A stretch of 64,000 nt of DNA from Nipponacmea schrenckii (taxonomy: Eukaryota; Mollusca; Gastropoda; Lottiidae): contig CM060203.1 of NCBI GenBank assembly GCA_030562195.1, forward strand, positions 6,586,208 to 6,650,207, given 5' to 3'. Made by a program: the position numbers and the translations under genes. The notes under the pieces were generated by a model. It was not told the origin of the DNA and ran no database searches. It saw only the letters and a list, made by a program, of their open reading frames with translations. This document shows, piece after piece, positions 11,959-25,587 of this stretch. Position 1 is the stretch's first letter; each line of letters opens with the position of its first letter.

Positions 11959-14900
11959 CATCTTGTGATTATGAATATTTGACCTTTGTGTCCATGCCTT
12001 ACAAGGGAAGCTCTGAAAGAACCTGCGACTGGTAGGATTTGAAGGCATCTGTTTTTCAAAGACTTGTAGCGATTGGTAGCATATGAGAGATATCATTAAT
12101 CATTAGATTAGTTGACCTTAGCGCACCGAATTCATGTTCTGCTTTCTAGCAAAAATTGAATTTTGTTGTCGACGTAAATGGTCAGAACCAGAACCCATCC
12201 TTCTAATAGCCTGGAGAGTGTTCCCTTTTAACCTGTTAACCACTTCTTATGCATGTCTCTTTGTCAGCATCAAAGTTTGTGTGTAAATTTTAGAACGCGG
12301 AAATATCTTTTAAAAATTGCATTAATTAAATGAAGATGCAGTATGCAGGTGCGAGGATATCTCTTGTTTTCTTGTAGATTATTCCATTGTATTCAACAAA
12401 GTTGCATTATAATTGTTTTTTAATAGTTCTTTTAAACCAGACCGTTTAATTGTCCTCGAAATCTCTTCGGATATTATTTTACTGCACAACTCCGCACGAC
12501 ATCGCAGTTCTACATTCAAAACATTCAAGTTGTGTTCTCTTGTCAAAGTAAATCTCTTAAATATAGAGTATTGACTGGAGGATGACGTTTTTGCACTTAA
12601 TGTTGTTTTGTTTTACGGCAAAAGTAACGATGTAGATTAATTTTTGATTTTCTTTACTTAGACGTAGGTCTCTCTATAGAACGAGAAAGTAGATTTGATA
12701 TAAAGATCTTACAGTCATGTAGGATTTGACGTCTGAAAAATAAATCATGGGCTAAATTTATGTAACTATTTGTCTACCACTTTCGATAAGTTTACAATTG
12801 AAGTAAAATTACACACCATGAAAAAGTCTGAGGGCAAATACGTGTGCAAATGCGAGCAGTACAATCATTGACCCAACTTACCCCACCTCGACCCCTCTCG
12901 TCCCCTTTATAAACGATAACTGTTGCGAATGGCAATGGAATCTAGTTGAACTCTATCATGTTCTGTAGTCAGGAACCCAACTTGAAAACAAAGAATAAAT
13001 ATAAAAATTGACCGTTAGGAAAATGAGAATAACGATTGCACGGCTTTTCCAAGCAAGATAAAAAAAATGGAACAACCAATTTGTAGCTGATCTGATTTTT
13101 AAAAATTCTGCAGGTGTCAATTAGGCATTAATTAGTTTTCACGCCTTTTGGAGATATTGAGATCTTGTTGAAGAGATTTAAATACAAGGACTATTAGAAA
13201 CAACTTAAGCATCACCTAACTCTGGGTTACATATCAGTGGGTGGTCGTTGTTGTAATAATTGTCTGCTTATTGAAGCACCAGTTATCATTTCAATTCTGG
13301 GTTACAGAACTGAGGGGGTCCACAATTGTCTCATTGTCTACCTTTGGATTTTGGTTTTTTGAATAATCTCATAGTTTTTTTGCGTTTTTTCACCTATGAT
13401 TGTTATAATTCCAAAATGTATTATAGTGTGAAATTCGCTTATTGAAACAAAAACTATTTTTCGTCTCAGGGTCAAAGAATCTCAATCTTTTTAGCTGTAT
13501 TTGGGTCTATCACAACTAATAATTAATTTTCATACGAAAAGAATTGTTAGCAGCTTGATAGAAGTTTATAGCTCTTTTTTACTCACTTGTTATATAATAT
13601 TTACTTCTTTTTTATTTAGATCATAAATATTGATATTTAATGCTGATGTTATACCTATTCTATAATAGTAGGTTGAAATTAACATGAATATACAGTGTTA
13701 TAACTGCAATATATCATTTTAATAATGTGTACACTTTTAATACATATGAATTTTTTTTATTTGTTTAAAATAGTCTTCGTTTGAATTCTATGCGTAATGT
13801 TATAATTTGATTTATAAGGTCTTATATAAGATTGTCCTGTTAGAATAATTTTAATTGTTTTATGTCTCGAAAGCCTCCTTCTTCTGAAATCTCAATATTT
13901 TAAAAAATTTCTGTATATGTTGATATTTTAATAATTTGTGACTATTTAATAAAAATAACTCATTATTATTTTTTTGTTATTTCTATTTGAAAACGCAGTA
14001 TCCTTTTACTTTCACAGAGCCCACATAGATATAATGATGTTTTTGGTATACGCGATAATAACCGTCCATAGCCGACGGGTTGCTCAATGTAGATTTTGTA
14101 AAAGATATTACTATAACGGTTAAAAATCAATCAAACTTGCCTTTAAATATAAATGTGTAACACCTTGTTTAAGTCACACTTCAGTTGCACCATATGGATA
14201 TTTCATCAAAAGCTGAGTTTGGTTAACAGCTCGTTCGTTTTTAACTTATCATAATGCGTCTTTTAATCATTCGTTATAAACAAAGCTTACCCACCATCAA
14301 GGTGTTGCACCTTCAACCTTAATGATCTAATTTGATGTTAAAAATCGAAATGAAATTTTCATTTTGATATAATAAGGAAAATAACATGTAAATCCATCAT
14401 GTTCTGTTCAAAGAAATGAAGAAATCTTAATAAAGTATTATTGAGAATTTTAAGATAGAAATTGTGTTGCATCAAGGTGTTGCATTTTGTCCTTTATTAT
14501 TCAGTTATTGTGGTAATAACTAAAGTTTCATTAAAATATGAAATTATCTATTTTTGAATTTTCATGACAAATGAGAGCAAACAATGAATTGAAATTAAGT
14601 GCAGTTTTATATAATGAGACTGGAGTATTTTTCCTTTTTTTCTTCATTTTTATTTAATTATTACGTTGGTAATATGATTGAGCTTCATCTTTTAGCTACA
14701 AAATAAAATCAATGACTTTATTTTCATCTGTCTCGCTTGAGTTTTTGATGTGTGAAGCATTGACCAAGGTTACAGGACACAAGTTGTGAGTTTGTATTGT
14801 AGACCGGACTTACCCACTCTTCCGGATCACATGATCCCTTCTCTTTTTTAATTTTCTAATTCACCATTACTTCTTTTAACAATTGGTAACGCTCGTTATG

Positions 14901-17900
14901 CCTTTTCTAATCACCTCCATAATAAACCATAATAGACTTAATAAAATTGCATAATTGAAAATTTAAAAAAAAAATGAAATTTAAATCTTAATCATTTAAT
15001 TCGTGCGGAAATATTATTTTGAGGAAAAAGTGCACCACGTTTTAATTGAAAATCTGTGGATGTGTTAACAAAAACTAACCATAACAAATGTCACAAATAT
15101 AAAAGAATTGTTTAAAATTATAATTGAAAATTTTCCAGAAAAAGGAAAACACTTTATTACTTTAAATTAGATGTCTGATGAACAATTTGGAATATAATTA
15201 AGGTGCAAACGGTCTCGATTAATTTTGTCTAGTCACTGATATTTTAGCTTTATAAACAAAAAAAGGGTATGTTTTATAGCATTGTCAGGTCAATTGAACC
15301 ATGCTGCACTTTAAAGGACGCCAGCCAAGCAACTTCATTTTTATATGCCCTAATAATATTTGGAGCACGTATTGCCATCAGGATTTTTTTTTGTGATGTT
15401 ATGATTTCAGTCTAATGCATTAGACACTAGAAAACTTTAAAAACAGTAACAATTGTTTGTTCAAATAATTACGTCAGAATTCGATTTCATAATTTGTGAA
15501 ACCTATGATCTGATATATTGATGCTTTTATTGATTTTCTCAGGGTCAGTGAACAAATATCTAGTGCAGTGTTAGATGGTGATGAGAACATAGTCTCATAA
15601 AAGCACTGGCCTAGGTCACAAAGTAAAGATTTATGATAAAAAAAGGTGCAAGTTAAAGGTTAGGATAATAAGATGCGTTAGTTATGGATGTCTCTGAAAT
15701 ATTATATTGATAGTATCAGTCTATTCGCATTACAATCTGATAACTCAATAATAAAATATGAAACTTAACTGTGAATTATATCTGATTCGGAACTTTCGGT
15801 ACATTTTTTATTACATTTTCATAATTTGAATTGTATTATTGATTATTAGAAAAAAAATCTTTGACAAATGGAAATGGGGATATCAGAAAACGTTGTTGTC
15901 ATGCTTGAAACCTCGTGTAACCGATATGTTTCGAACGCGTGCAGAAGATTTCCTGTGCACGGAATGCTAAGTCTTGTGTATCAGCTCGTGTAGAATGTCT
16001 TATTAATTATGCATGTTGATGCCAATTGCAGACGTGACAGTCGTTAAATTGAAGACGTGTAATTTTTTTTTAATGGCCATGCATCAGGTCATGCTGTAGG
16101 GTAAACTGCAGGGATGAGGTTTTTTGTAAGTGTCATGCAAAAGCAAAATTAATGCACCTTGTAAAGAATCGATATGAGGGTTGCAAATCTAAAGAAAAAG
16201 TCCTAACACTTTATTAACACACTTCGATATATAATCTGTCGTGTTAATATTTGCCTTCTCGAAGGATGATAATTAATAGTCCTAATATTCATGTGAATGT
16301 AATTATCACTTTTCAGAATGAATTTATTATGTAAATTACGTGAAAATATTACAGATATGACCAGTATTAGAATGAACTTAATAGGGCTAATAGAATACAT
16401 ATCACTTACAGAGATCGGTTGCTCTTAACTGACCATCCAATAGTTTAGAATGTCCATTTTCTGCACCATCAGAGCTAATCGCTTGTCATTATACTATGTA
16501 AAATCTTGATAAAATCACCATTAGAATTGACCTTTTAGTAGAATAATTGACCGGGCGGTATTCATCAAACTAGAAAAACAGATGAGTTCGAATGATAGTT
16601 CCACTCGGTAATACCTAGTGAGATCGCCCTGATAACATAGTCCACCATGCCTTTTTGATGTTTTGTTCATTTTTTCACGGGAACGCGCTATAGATTACCT
16701 TTATTTGTGGACAGTTAAGAACACAAAAGTGTGCATTAAGGCATGTTTCAGATTAATTTTTCTCTTGCCCCTGTAATCTAAAATGGCTACATCTCACCAG
16801 CTGAATGCAAATTGAAGCGCAAAATTCCTCTTCGTTTGCTTTCAACATATATTTTGTTTTATAGTTTTCATGGTAGGATGGGTCCTGAACATTTTAACAT
16901 GTGAAGATGAGATGAAGAAACATCTTGTCGTTCAAACAGATGGAAGTCGAAAAAGGGTAGGCTAATACCAGTTTCGTTTTCTGCACGATTCGTGAGTTGT
17001 GGGTCTTCAGAAGCTAAATTAGTTGCAGAAAACTAAGATGTAGATTTAGAACTCCATTCCTTTTTATTATCTAGATAAAATATCCGCTGCCAGAACATCA
17101 ATTAGCAGTTCTCATTAAATCATACAATCGTGTCTAAATAGATTACTAGAAAAGACCAAATTTGATTTCCGACTCTGAACAAGATTCTAATTATAGATAA
17201 AGAATCCTCTGTTCGTTGTTGCTGTAGCTGAATCACACTAGTCCATCTCTTATCTCATATCCCGAATAAAAATCAAATTTATTTTCTAATTTTACCTGCC
17301 AGTGATGAGTTGAGTTGGCAGATCGCTATTCGGTGATTTATAATAGATTTTGTTCGTTTGAATTCAAATTTGTTCAACCTTCCCGAAGATCTTTATCCAC
17401 TTTGCAACTGGACTGTGAGCTCACGACGAAAATTATTTTCGATCCTTTTAAGTTACATTGCTTAAATATTAACTATCTCATCCATCCTGAATACCTGGTA
17501 ACACTTTCCAATGAATTTTCCACTCACTGGACGAAAGTGAGTTTTTGATCTTTATCGTTTCTGTTGTTTACATTGATTTTAATGCATTTGTTAACGAGCT
17601 CGTCCTTCCTAAACGCACTTTTCCACATTGTAACTGGATTTGTCCTCTAACGACAAATGAGCATTAAGTTCAATATTAACAAACTGCCCTTAACACTCCA
17701 AGTGAAAAAATATTGAAATATAACGTCACCTTGGTGAATTCCGTTCACGCTCCACCTTTATCTCCTTCATAAATTGGTGTTCAGGTAATATAGATATATA
17801 TATAAATATATTTTAATTATGCTTTAACTACTACCTTTGAAATATTAAACAAAAACACGAAACATCACACAACTAATTAGTCTGCAATTTGAAATTCGAA

Positions 17901-19215
17901 CTTTTCACCACGTTTTCTTCAAGACAATAAATGGGGTACTGATTTGGTATTTGATACATTAATTAGGACTTACGTTAAACGTGTCGGTATTTCCTATCTC
18001 ATCGGAGAACCAAGTAATACTTCACATAATTACAAAGAGACAGACCTCTATATGGTAAATTAATTATACCTTTACAACATTGACATACTTATTAAGGACA
18101 ATCGTCCACAAATCAGATCTACTAATGGAATGTTTACGACAACCCCTTTGTCGTAATAATGGAGATATAGGTACATGTATATAATATTTTATAGTGGTAT
18201 AACCTTTGATCATGACGAATTTACGATTTATTTGTCGGTCGTGAGTTTATTTTTTAAAATTTTCTTAAGAGCGTTTTTTTCTTTCTTAGGTTTAAAATCA
18301 TCTGCCAAATGTTACATTATTTTGGTAAGGTATGAATTATATCCGTCATTCATAAGATTTGACCTTAAGTTTCGATTATTTCTCTGGACTAGAACCAACA
18401 CGCCACTCGCCAATAGAAAAGACGTTGATCTAAATCGACTCCAGTTGAAATGCTATTCAATCCACCCATCCGTATTTTTTCTTCCTTTTGTAGAAAATTA
18501 ATTTGGTAATCCATGATGTCGAAACGGTGGTAAAGTTATTTGAGAATAATAAGGTATCGTCTAGGTCCGTCTGTGTCTATTGCGTCGGTAATCCGAACTT
18601 AATCTTTCTCCGTCAACCTGTTCATATTGATGCGTTCTGTCAACTTTATAAAATGTCAATTGGAATGAAAGTTGTTGCTCTGGCTCCTATAGGTTTAACG
18701 ATGTCGAGACGTATTGCAATGTAATCGAAATAAATTTACAAGTCTTGAAAGACGTTGACGCTTTTAAATTTATAGTTTGCCGTGTGAGTTAATAGCGGGT
18801 CAATAGGGCTAAAATATCTCATGTTTCGATGATTTTTTCCCGTTAGACTCCTTTCAAATATCCATTTGAACAAACTAGGTAGATAAAAAATAATATGACG
18901 CAAAACGTCAGTTTATTTATTCCAATTACTAGGATGATGTATAGTTGAGTTCCTGGATATTTGAAGAGGAGCTGGGAACCAGGGCTGAAGTATAAGATAT
19001 AAGATACCACCCCAGTACAACAGGTCAATGGGTAAAATCCAGTAAAACTGATATGTGTTTATGAAGAGGTGGGGAGGGGAAGGGGTGAGAAAGATTAAAT
19101 TCCCACCCAGACAATTGAATGAGAAAATAAAGACGTCTAGCGTACATCCTTTAATAAAACGATCAGTAGTTGACAATTAAAACAAAACAGCTCCAAACTT
19201 CTCATCATTACAAAT
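11959..19215. other. Intergenic, no recognisable gene
   Basis: No coding region is supported; the ORFs present are short and AT-biased. Small repeats are visible. A 77-bp tandem duplication carries 'TTCTGGGTTACA' or 'CTCTGGGTTACA' (about 13216 and 13293). 'CATCAAGGTGTTGCA' appears twice at 14295 and 14470. A 26-bp segment at 15568-15593 is repeated inverted at 57506-57531. Distal regulatory DNA for the two flanking bHLH genes is possible but not shown. Confidence 0.5.
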
Positions 19216-19359
19216 TAATTACAATCTAAGATATACAATTCCAATTAATACCTTATTAATTACTTGGTTAGTGTTTACGTGGATTTATGTCCCTAATAAT
19301 TAGAACCCCACACCTTGTAATTAAGCATCTAATTAGCCAGTAAGTCGGTCGACTAATTA
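19216..19359. promoter_or_regulatory. Dense TAATTA block, candidate homeodomain enhancer
   Basis: TAATTA occurs at 19216, 19257, 19297, 19318, 19330 and 19354, with a further ATTAAT at about 19244. Six palindromic homeodomain-type cores in 144 bp is several-fold to tens-fold above the roughly one per 700 bp expected at this composition. Spacing is irregular, so it is not a simple tandem repeat. The position between two bHLH genes fits an enhancer, but this is inference from motif density. Confidence 0.4.
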
Positions 19360-22300
19360 CAAGTAAGTCTGTTTTATATTTACTATACAACAATAATGCA
19401 GTAAGACGTCATATACTAAAACATACCTCGGCGTCTTGCTTTGATCTTTTTTACGAAGAAACATCTTCATAGATAGAAATTTTATATTTCTTGTATTAAC
19501 ATCTGAACAAAAATTGCCAAATATAATGTTAAAATAGTTTTTTGTATCCTGGTGGAAAACTGACAAATAAATAGTATTAGTAATGCAGGACTCTCTGAAA
19601 TGAAACAAGAGTGACATCAATAAAAAGAATTGGTCTAGTCTCCATGTTGTTTCAAACCTCTTTGCAATATCTTCAGTTCAGAATGTTTTCTGAAATTTTT
19701 CAATCTTTTCTGAAAGAGATATTGAAAATGTCAAAAGTCAAAAAGTAATAAAATTGATGTTTCAATGTTTTCAATTTCATTTTTAAATTTGATTGTATAG
19801 AACATGATATGCGGGTGTATTCTATAATATATTTCAATTTACTGCATACAAGTTATCACCACGATTCCAGGTAAAATGTTAAGGTAAAATAGGGGTATAT
19901 TGTGAACAAAACAATGCCAACTCCATTACCCAATTTTTAATTTTACAGAGTATCGAACAAACTCAATTCTAATTTAATAAGCTTGACGTATCAAAAGAAA
20001 CCGAAATAACTGATATTACCAATTATTACTTAGATATTACCAAATATTTTTCAGTTCAGAAAAACACTATACCTACTGTTACTTGATCACAAGTCACTTT
20101 CAATACATGAATATAATTGGAACATAAAATACGTGTTAATGGCCGCTGAAATATATTTTTAATTTCGTCAAATAGCGCCTCATTCTTTAGATATTGTGCG
20201 CTAATGACTCTCTCTGTGGGTCTCCCAGCTTATTTATTAAATAAAGCAAGTGAGAATCAAAATATTAGATGAAAAGCAAGGGGATAACTGAAGAAAAACT
20301 AATGGATTGATTTGTAAAAGTTAATGCAGTTTTTCACCACAGGAAGTACTCTTCAAACACTAAGGAAACAATAGTCTGTTACAGAATAGACCATTGTTGA
20401 TTTTCAATACCGGAGAGCTCAGCATGACGTCGTTCTGTCGTTAGAGAGACTGGTCGAGATGATTTATGGGTGATTGTTTAAATATGGCTTGATTAAAACT
20501 AATTTGAATTTGTTTATCATATTTTACCTTTGATAGTTTTTCATATTATACAAAGTAGATATAGAGCTAAATTCTATCACCAGATCTCTGACTTGTAGAT
20601 GGAACTTTGTTAACCTTTGTAGAGCCTACATGTCCCAATATGCCCTTTCAAACGTAAATAAAAGGGAAATGTTCGCTCTGGTTTTTTTTTTGGGGGGGGG
20701 GGGTTGATTTAGAGTCATCATCATTCATTGACTTTATTTTTATTTACTTTGAATAATTTGAGTAGGCCTATATTCTGCAAGAAAAACGATACCAGCTATT
20801 TAACTTTTGGTTTAAAAATGAAATTCCTGGATTCAAGATATGGATATGAAATTCCAATTTCTGGCAAATTTTCATAAGTCACATCAGTTACATGGAAGTA
20901 GGACGTAAGACACTATTTAACTCCTTTGTAATAAAGGGTATACTATTCATGTGAGGGTGCAAAGGGCATTTTTGACTTATCATTTTCTACATAACAAGTG
21001 AAATATAACCCATATGAGGCTTTGCTATCATCGTGCTTATTCATGTGTGATTTCTGCTGGTATCCAAATCGCAGAGTGGCATCAAACTAATAGGTTTTAA
21101 ATTGACTGCATATCATTGTAAAGAAGTATATAGTGTCTATTAAATATAGATAGATTCGATAACACACGAAGAGCTCTAGTGTCCTTATTAACTACAATAG
21201 AATGCTCTAGGAGAGGCACGAGCGGCGTTGTTTGAGATTTTGATTTTTAAAAAGGTAAGTAAAATGGCTAATGATACGTATCTATATATCACCTGTCCAT
21301 TGAGCGTCGCCCGAGCCGAACAACCTTAAATGAGACCCAAATGATGGAGCATTGTTTGGCTATTTATATATAGGACAGTGCAAGACTATTCACAGTAAAT
21401 AGACCCTCGTTATAAAGGGATTGAATATCGTCAAACAGCCTTTCAATCAGGTATGAAAAGAGAGGATGCGATTTTGAAAAGAGGGCTCAAAGATTAAATA
21501 CGGTCACGTGTGAATGGTTCCCCATGTCCTTAACTCGTTAAGCCAAGCCAATAATTGCTCAATGAAGTCTTTAAAATTCTATTTATGAAAAAAATCAAAG
21601 GTGAAGAAAAGTTGTGTTTTTGGAATGAGATGGGCGCCTGCCTTTTGAATTTGGAATCACCACTCTCTGTTTTGTCATGAGACAACTATGGTCCTTGTCA
21701 GTCTTAAACACATTATTAATTATCCCAATAAATTCTGCCATTTTTCTGATGTCCTGACACGCAGCACGAGTTAATAATTAAATTGAGAATTTTAATATTT
21801 GCGCCCTTTTGAGTTATCTTGGCACCTTTTTACTATTGTATAATCATCGAAACGCTTAAAATGACAATTATTTTTTTACTAGTCCAATAATAGATAACAA
21901 TTGGCACTTTGGATGGCTTTGTATTAAATAGTCACCGGCAAATAAGACGCCATCTGAAATTTAAAAAAAACTAAAATGGGACAATTATTTTAATAAATGA
22001 AAATAGCCAACTGAAATTAAAAAGAAATCAAGGAAATGCTTTAGGTCCTTATCTATATTCGTCTTATCTCTAACAAACCACCAGAATAGATAAATCAAGT
22101 GAACACAAAATATTATGATGATTACACCTAACTTGTGTATCTTGTCCTTATGTGTTTCTTTTTTGATATTTTTCACCTAAGATATACCTGTATATTAGCG
22201 TTCGTTCTCATACATTCATTGCCTTTTGAATATATTGTTATGTCGCTTACCAAATATTCCATTTCAATCACAAGAAGCGTTTTAAATGTTAAAACCAATT

Positions 22301-25300
22301 CTTTTCCTACCGAATCAAAGAAAAAACACCTTTATTTTATGTTTTTTCCTCACTTACAAATTTGGAGGCAAATGTCCGCTGCTGTAAACCCTGAAATATC
22401 TCACGTAATTACTGCGACTATTGCGATAACGACATGCAACCCTAAATGATCGATTATGAATTGCACTCTGAAAAGTTCTCTTCGCGAATAGGCACATTTC
22501 AGCAGTAAGGTTCCGTTTCTTACCAACTTATTATTGAAAAATTAAGGTTCGGTATTTTTATGTTTGATGACGATGTACAACCGGAAAGATGAAAAAAAAC
22601 TATATACAGATTAAGGTGCTATAAAGCAGTTAGGAACCGTTTGTTGCTTGCTGTTCATTAAATTGTTACAAACGATTAGTTCATAAGAACCCTGTTGGAA
22701 GTATATATATTGATACAATGTTAAAGTATGTTGTACATAAACTAAACACAATACGATTTTACACCTCACACATCACACACAATACCCGATACATCATACT
22801 TGATACATTCTGGAGAGTGAACGCAATGTTACACCCCATTTCTTTCATTGACGGTGTCGTAAACGCCTTTTATCTGTAACCAAATTGTTTTCTCGTTGCG
22901 ACCTTCATTCATTGTTTCGTAATAACCTCATTATGGCCCGACCCTGCGAACAGCTCGGTTGGATTTTTTTTCAAGTACGATGATTTTTATATCGGATCAT
23001 AAACCATAATGTTTTTAAAATCAAATTTGCGTTTTCAGTTAATCTTCTTCATTAATTCTCTATTTTTAATTGGTTATTGGAAGGACGCCGACAAAATGCA
23101 CACTTAAGATGTTCATTTCTATCTCATTTTAAACTGAAAGACTAATTAACTTAACAACTGAGTTTTATTTTAGGTTCTGCTAAATCTGTTTTTGTTTTTT
23201 GTTTTTTTTTTCAATAGAATTTGGCAAAAAAAACCAGAAAGACGCTAACTAATATTTGAATTGTGTAATAACTTTGCATTATAGTCAAGACCTGGTGAAT
23301 AGAAGTTTACATGTTATTCACTCAATGGACCGACACGGGTGTAATGAGAGAATCCTTGCTTTGGCAGCTGCACTAATACTTCTGCCTTAGCTAAATTTCC
23401 TGATTACACGCTGTGCTTGTTAACAATCCGGGAAAAAAATGGAACGACAGAGTATTGTTACTTTTCTGTGTGGGTGGACAAGGCCATTTGCTTGATCTAT
23501 CATCTTTCACGTTTGTCAAAACAGGAAGCGTGGTGCTTCAGATTATTATACAAGTTCCGAGCTGAACCAAAAGGCATATTTTCGATATTCTTAAGCATCT
23601 CTCCTCCAATAAGAATAAGAGGGGCTGAAAAAAAAACCAAATACTAAATTACTAGAATTATGATCGCCAAAATACTAACGGTAATAAACTTTGTACTTTG
23701 TACAGAAAGTTTAAACTGACCTCTCCTTCGAGCCTTATTGTATGGGATGTACGCATACCAAGGTCACAGAGACGCCTCATTTGCCAGCTAAGAAATGGTT
23801 GTCTCCTTATCGCTATTGAGACCGGAAGTTATTTCAAACCACCCACCCCACTCGATATGCGCACATTTGAATCTTGTGAGGAGGTGGGTTTCATCTGATA
23901 ATATATCATAATAGTATAAGATCTGATCTTTTAATCTTTTGTCAAAATATATATATTCAAACCACCCACCCCATTCGATATGCGCACATTTTAATCTTGT
24001 GAGGAGGTGGGTTTCATCCGATAATATATCATAATAGTATAAGATCTGATCTTTTAATCTTTTGTCAAAATATATTTTCAAATGTTAGCCTTATATCGCG
24101 ACAATTTTTTTTTAATATATAAAAAACTCGTCAGAAAATTTTAAGTTTTAAATAACAAGATATAATGATTTTTATTATAATATAGAGAGATTGGAATTTT
24201 TATACCATACTACTATTTTAAGTTTGTTGATAAATAGTTGTAATTTATGAACTATTCTATTGTTTAATCTAGAGATAGATGTATATGTATTGAAATTTAA
24301 TATGTAAATATCAACCTGTGTAAAGTGTCGCATAGGCCAAATTTGGCTTCGAATCTTAATATAATAATTATTATTCTTTCTTGCTAGCGGAATTGACGGA
24401 TCAGTGAGTTGTTTACTAATTTGGGGTTTAATTCGAATTTTCAGGTCGAATTTTTAAACCTTGAGACGGAAAACGGATGAGACAATAAAATGAGATCCTG
24501 TATAGGGACAGTGTTAAAAGAGTTATTGTGTACTGCTTGGCGTTTATCTTAATTGATCTTAGGCCTTAAAATTAAATTCCATCTCGTGTGTTATACGTCA
24601 TGTTGTATCTGAACATTGCAAGCTAGCCTACTATTCTGACTTCCAGGAACTGTCGTTGCATGTTGAATAAGATAAGCTCCACTTAATCATCCACCCAACC
24701 TCTCCCCAGATTCCTACATCATTCCACGCTTCTGCTGTTATCATATATTAAGATATTAAGTCCAGGAATAAATTCAAAATATTTTAATCAATATAAATAT
24801 CTTCAAAAACAAAATAACAGTTGTAAAAAATAGTACACAATATAATAGTCGAGATCAATGATTGTAAGACTATAGGTGAAAATACTGGAATGACTCAAAT
24901 GTATCGTTCATGAGAAATACATGAAAACGATACCAAAAATATTGTAGGTGTATTGAATATTCAGAATAATATTTCGACGGAATTGCTATATTTAATGAAA
25001 CTTCTCACGTGATTTTTCATGACTTTAATTGACTTAGACGTAAAATGACTGAAACAATTGAATAATACACATGGGATAGCCTTTACACTTGTTAAAAAGT
25101 GAACATGAAAGGAATTAATGCTACATAATTAGAAAATAAACGATGTTTTCTGCTTTGAAAGTTCATTAATACCATACAGCAAAAATAAAGACCACAAGGG
25201 ATAACCTTGCTTTATGTTTAATATTACGAACTCTAAAATTAAGTAATTAGCAAAATTGTAAGGATTTGATTTTAATTTTTAATTCTTAAATTTAAGTAAT

Positions 25301-25587
25301 TTCATTGGTTAAAGAAATATTGCCTTTTAATTTGCACATAAAAAAAAAATTAATTGCGGATCAAAGGTAGTTATTCTCGAGAGATCAAAAACACATGAAA
25401 CCTTTTTTTTTCTTTCATTCGACCATACATACAAAATAAATAATGTTTTCTCCATTCACACCACACAAATATTCTCCAACATTTAGCAAATGTCTTTAAA
25501 TTCAATTAGAATAACAAAACAAAAAACGAAATTTTCACTTTGTATTTTGTTTAACCACATGTCTTTTTCAGTTTTCCACACAATAAT
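19360..25587. other. Intergenic, no recognisable gene
   Basis: Only short chance ORFs occur, such as 104 codons at 22135 and 76 codons at 23417, with no domain features. A homopolymer junction of about ten Ts followed by about twelve Gs lies near 20682-20703. A less AT-rich stretch at about 21180-21560 lacks coding signs and could be conserved non-coding DNA. A 123-bp tandem duplication is at 23833-24078. Single CACGTG motifs lie at 21505 and 25006. Confidence 0.5.
23833..24078 (+). repeat. 123-bp direct tandem duplication
   Basis: Two adjacent copies of about 123 bp begin with 'TTCAAACCACCCACCCC' and end with 'GTCAAAATATAT'. They differ at only a few positions (for example CACTCGATATG against CATTCGATATG, and CATCTG against CATCCG). 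The near identity indicates a recent duplication. The unit is open in one minus-strand frame, which makes a 97-codon ORF, but nothing suggests it is translated. Confidence 0.85.

Noticed and set aside
18175..18724. Two adjacent plus-strand ORFs of 108 and 73 codons
   Set aside because: Composition is that of AT-rich non-coding DNA (Phe/Ile/Leu/Tyr-heavy), they do not join through plausible splice sites, and no family was recognised.
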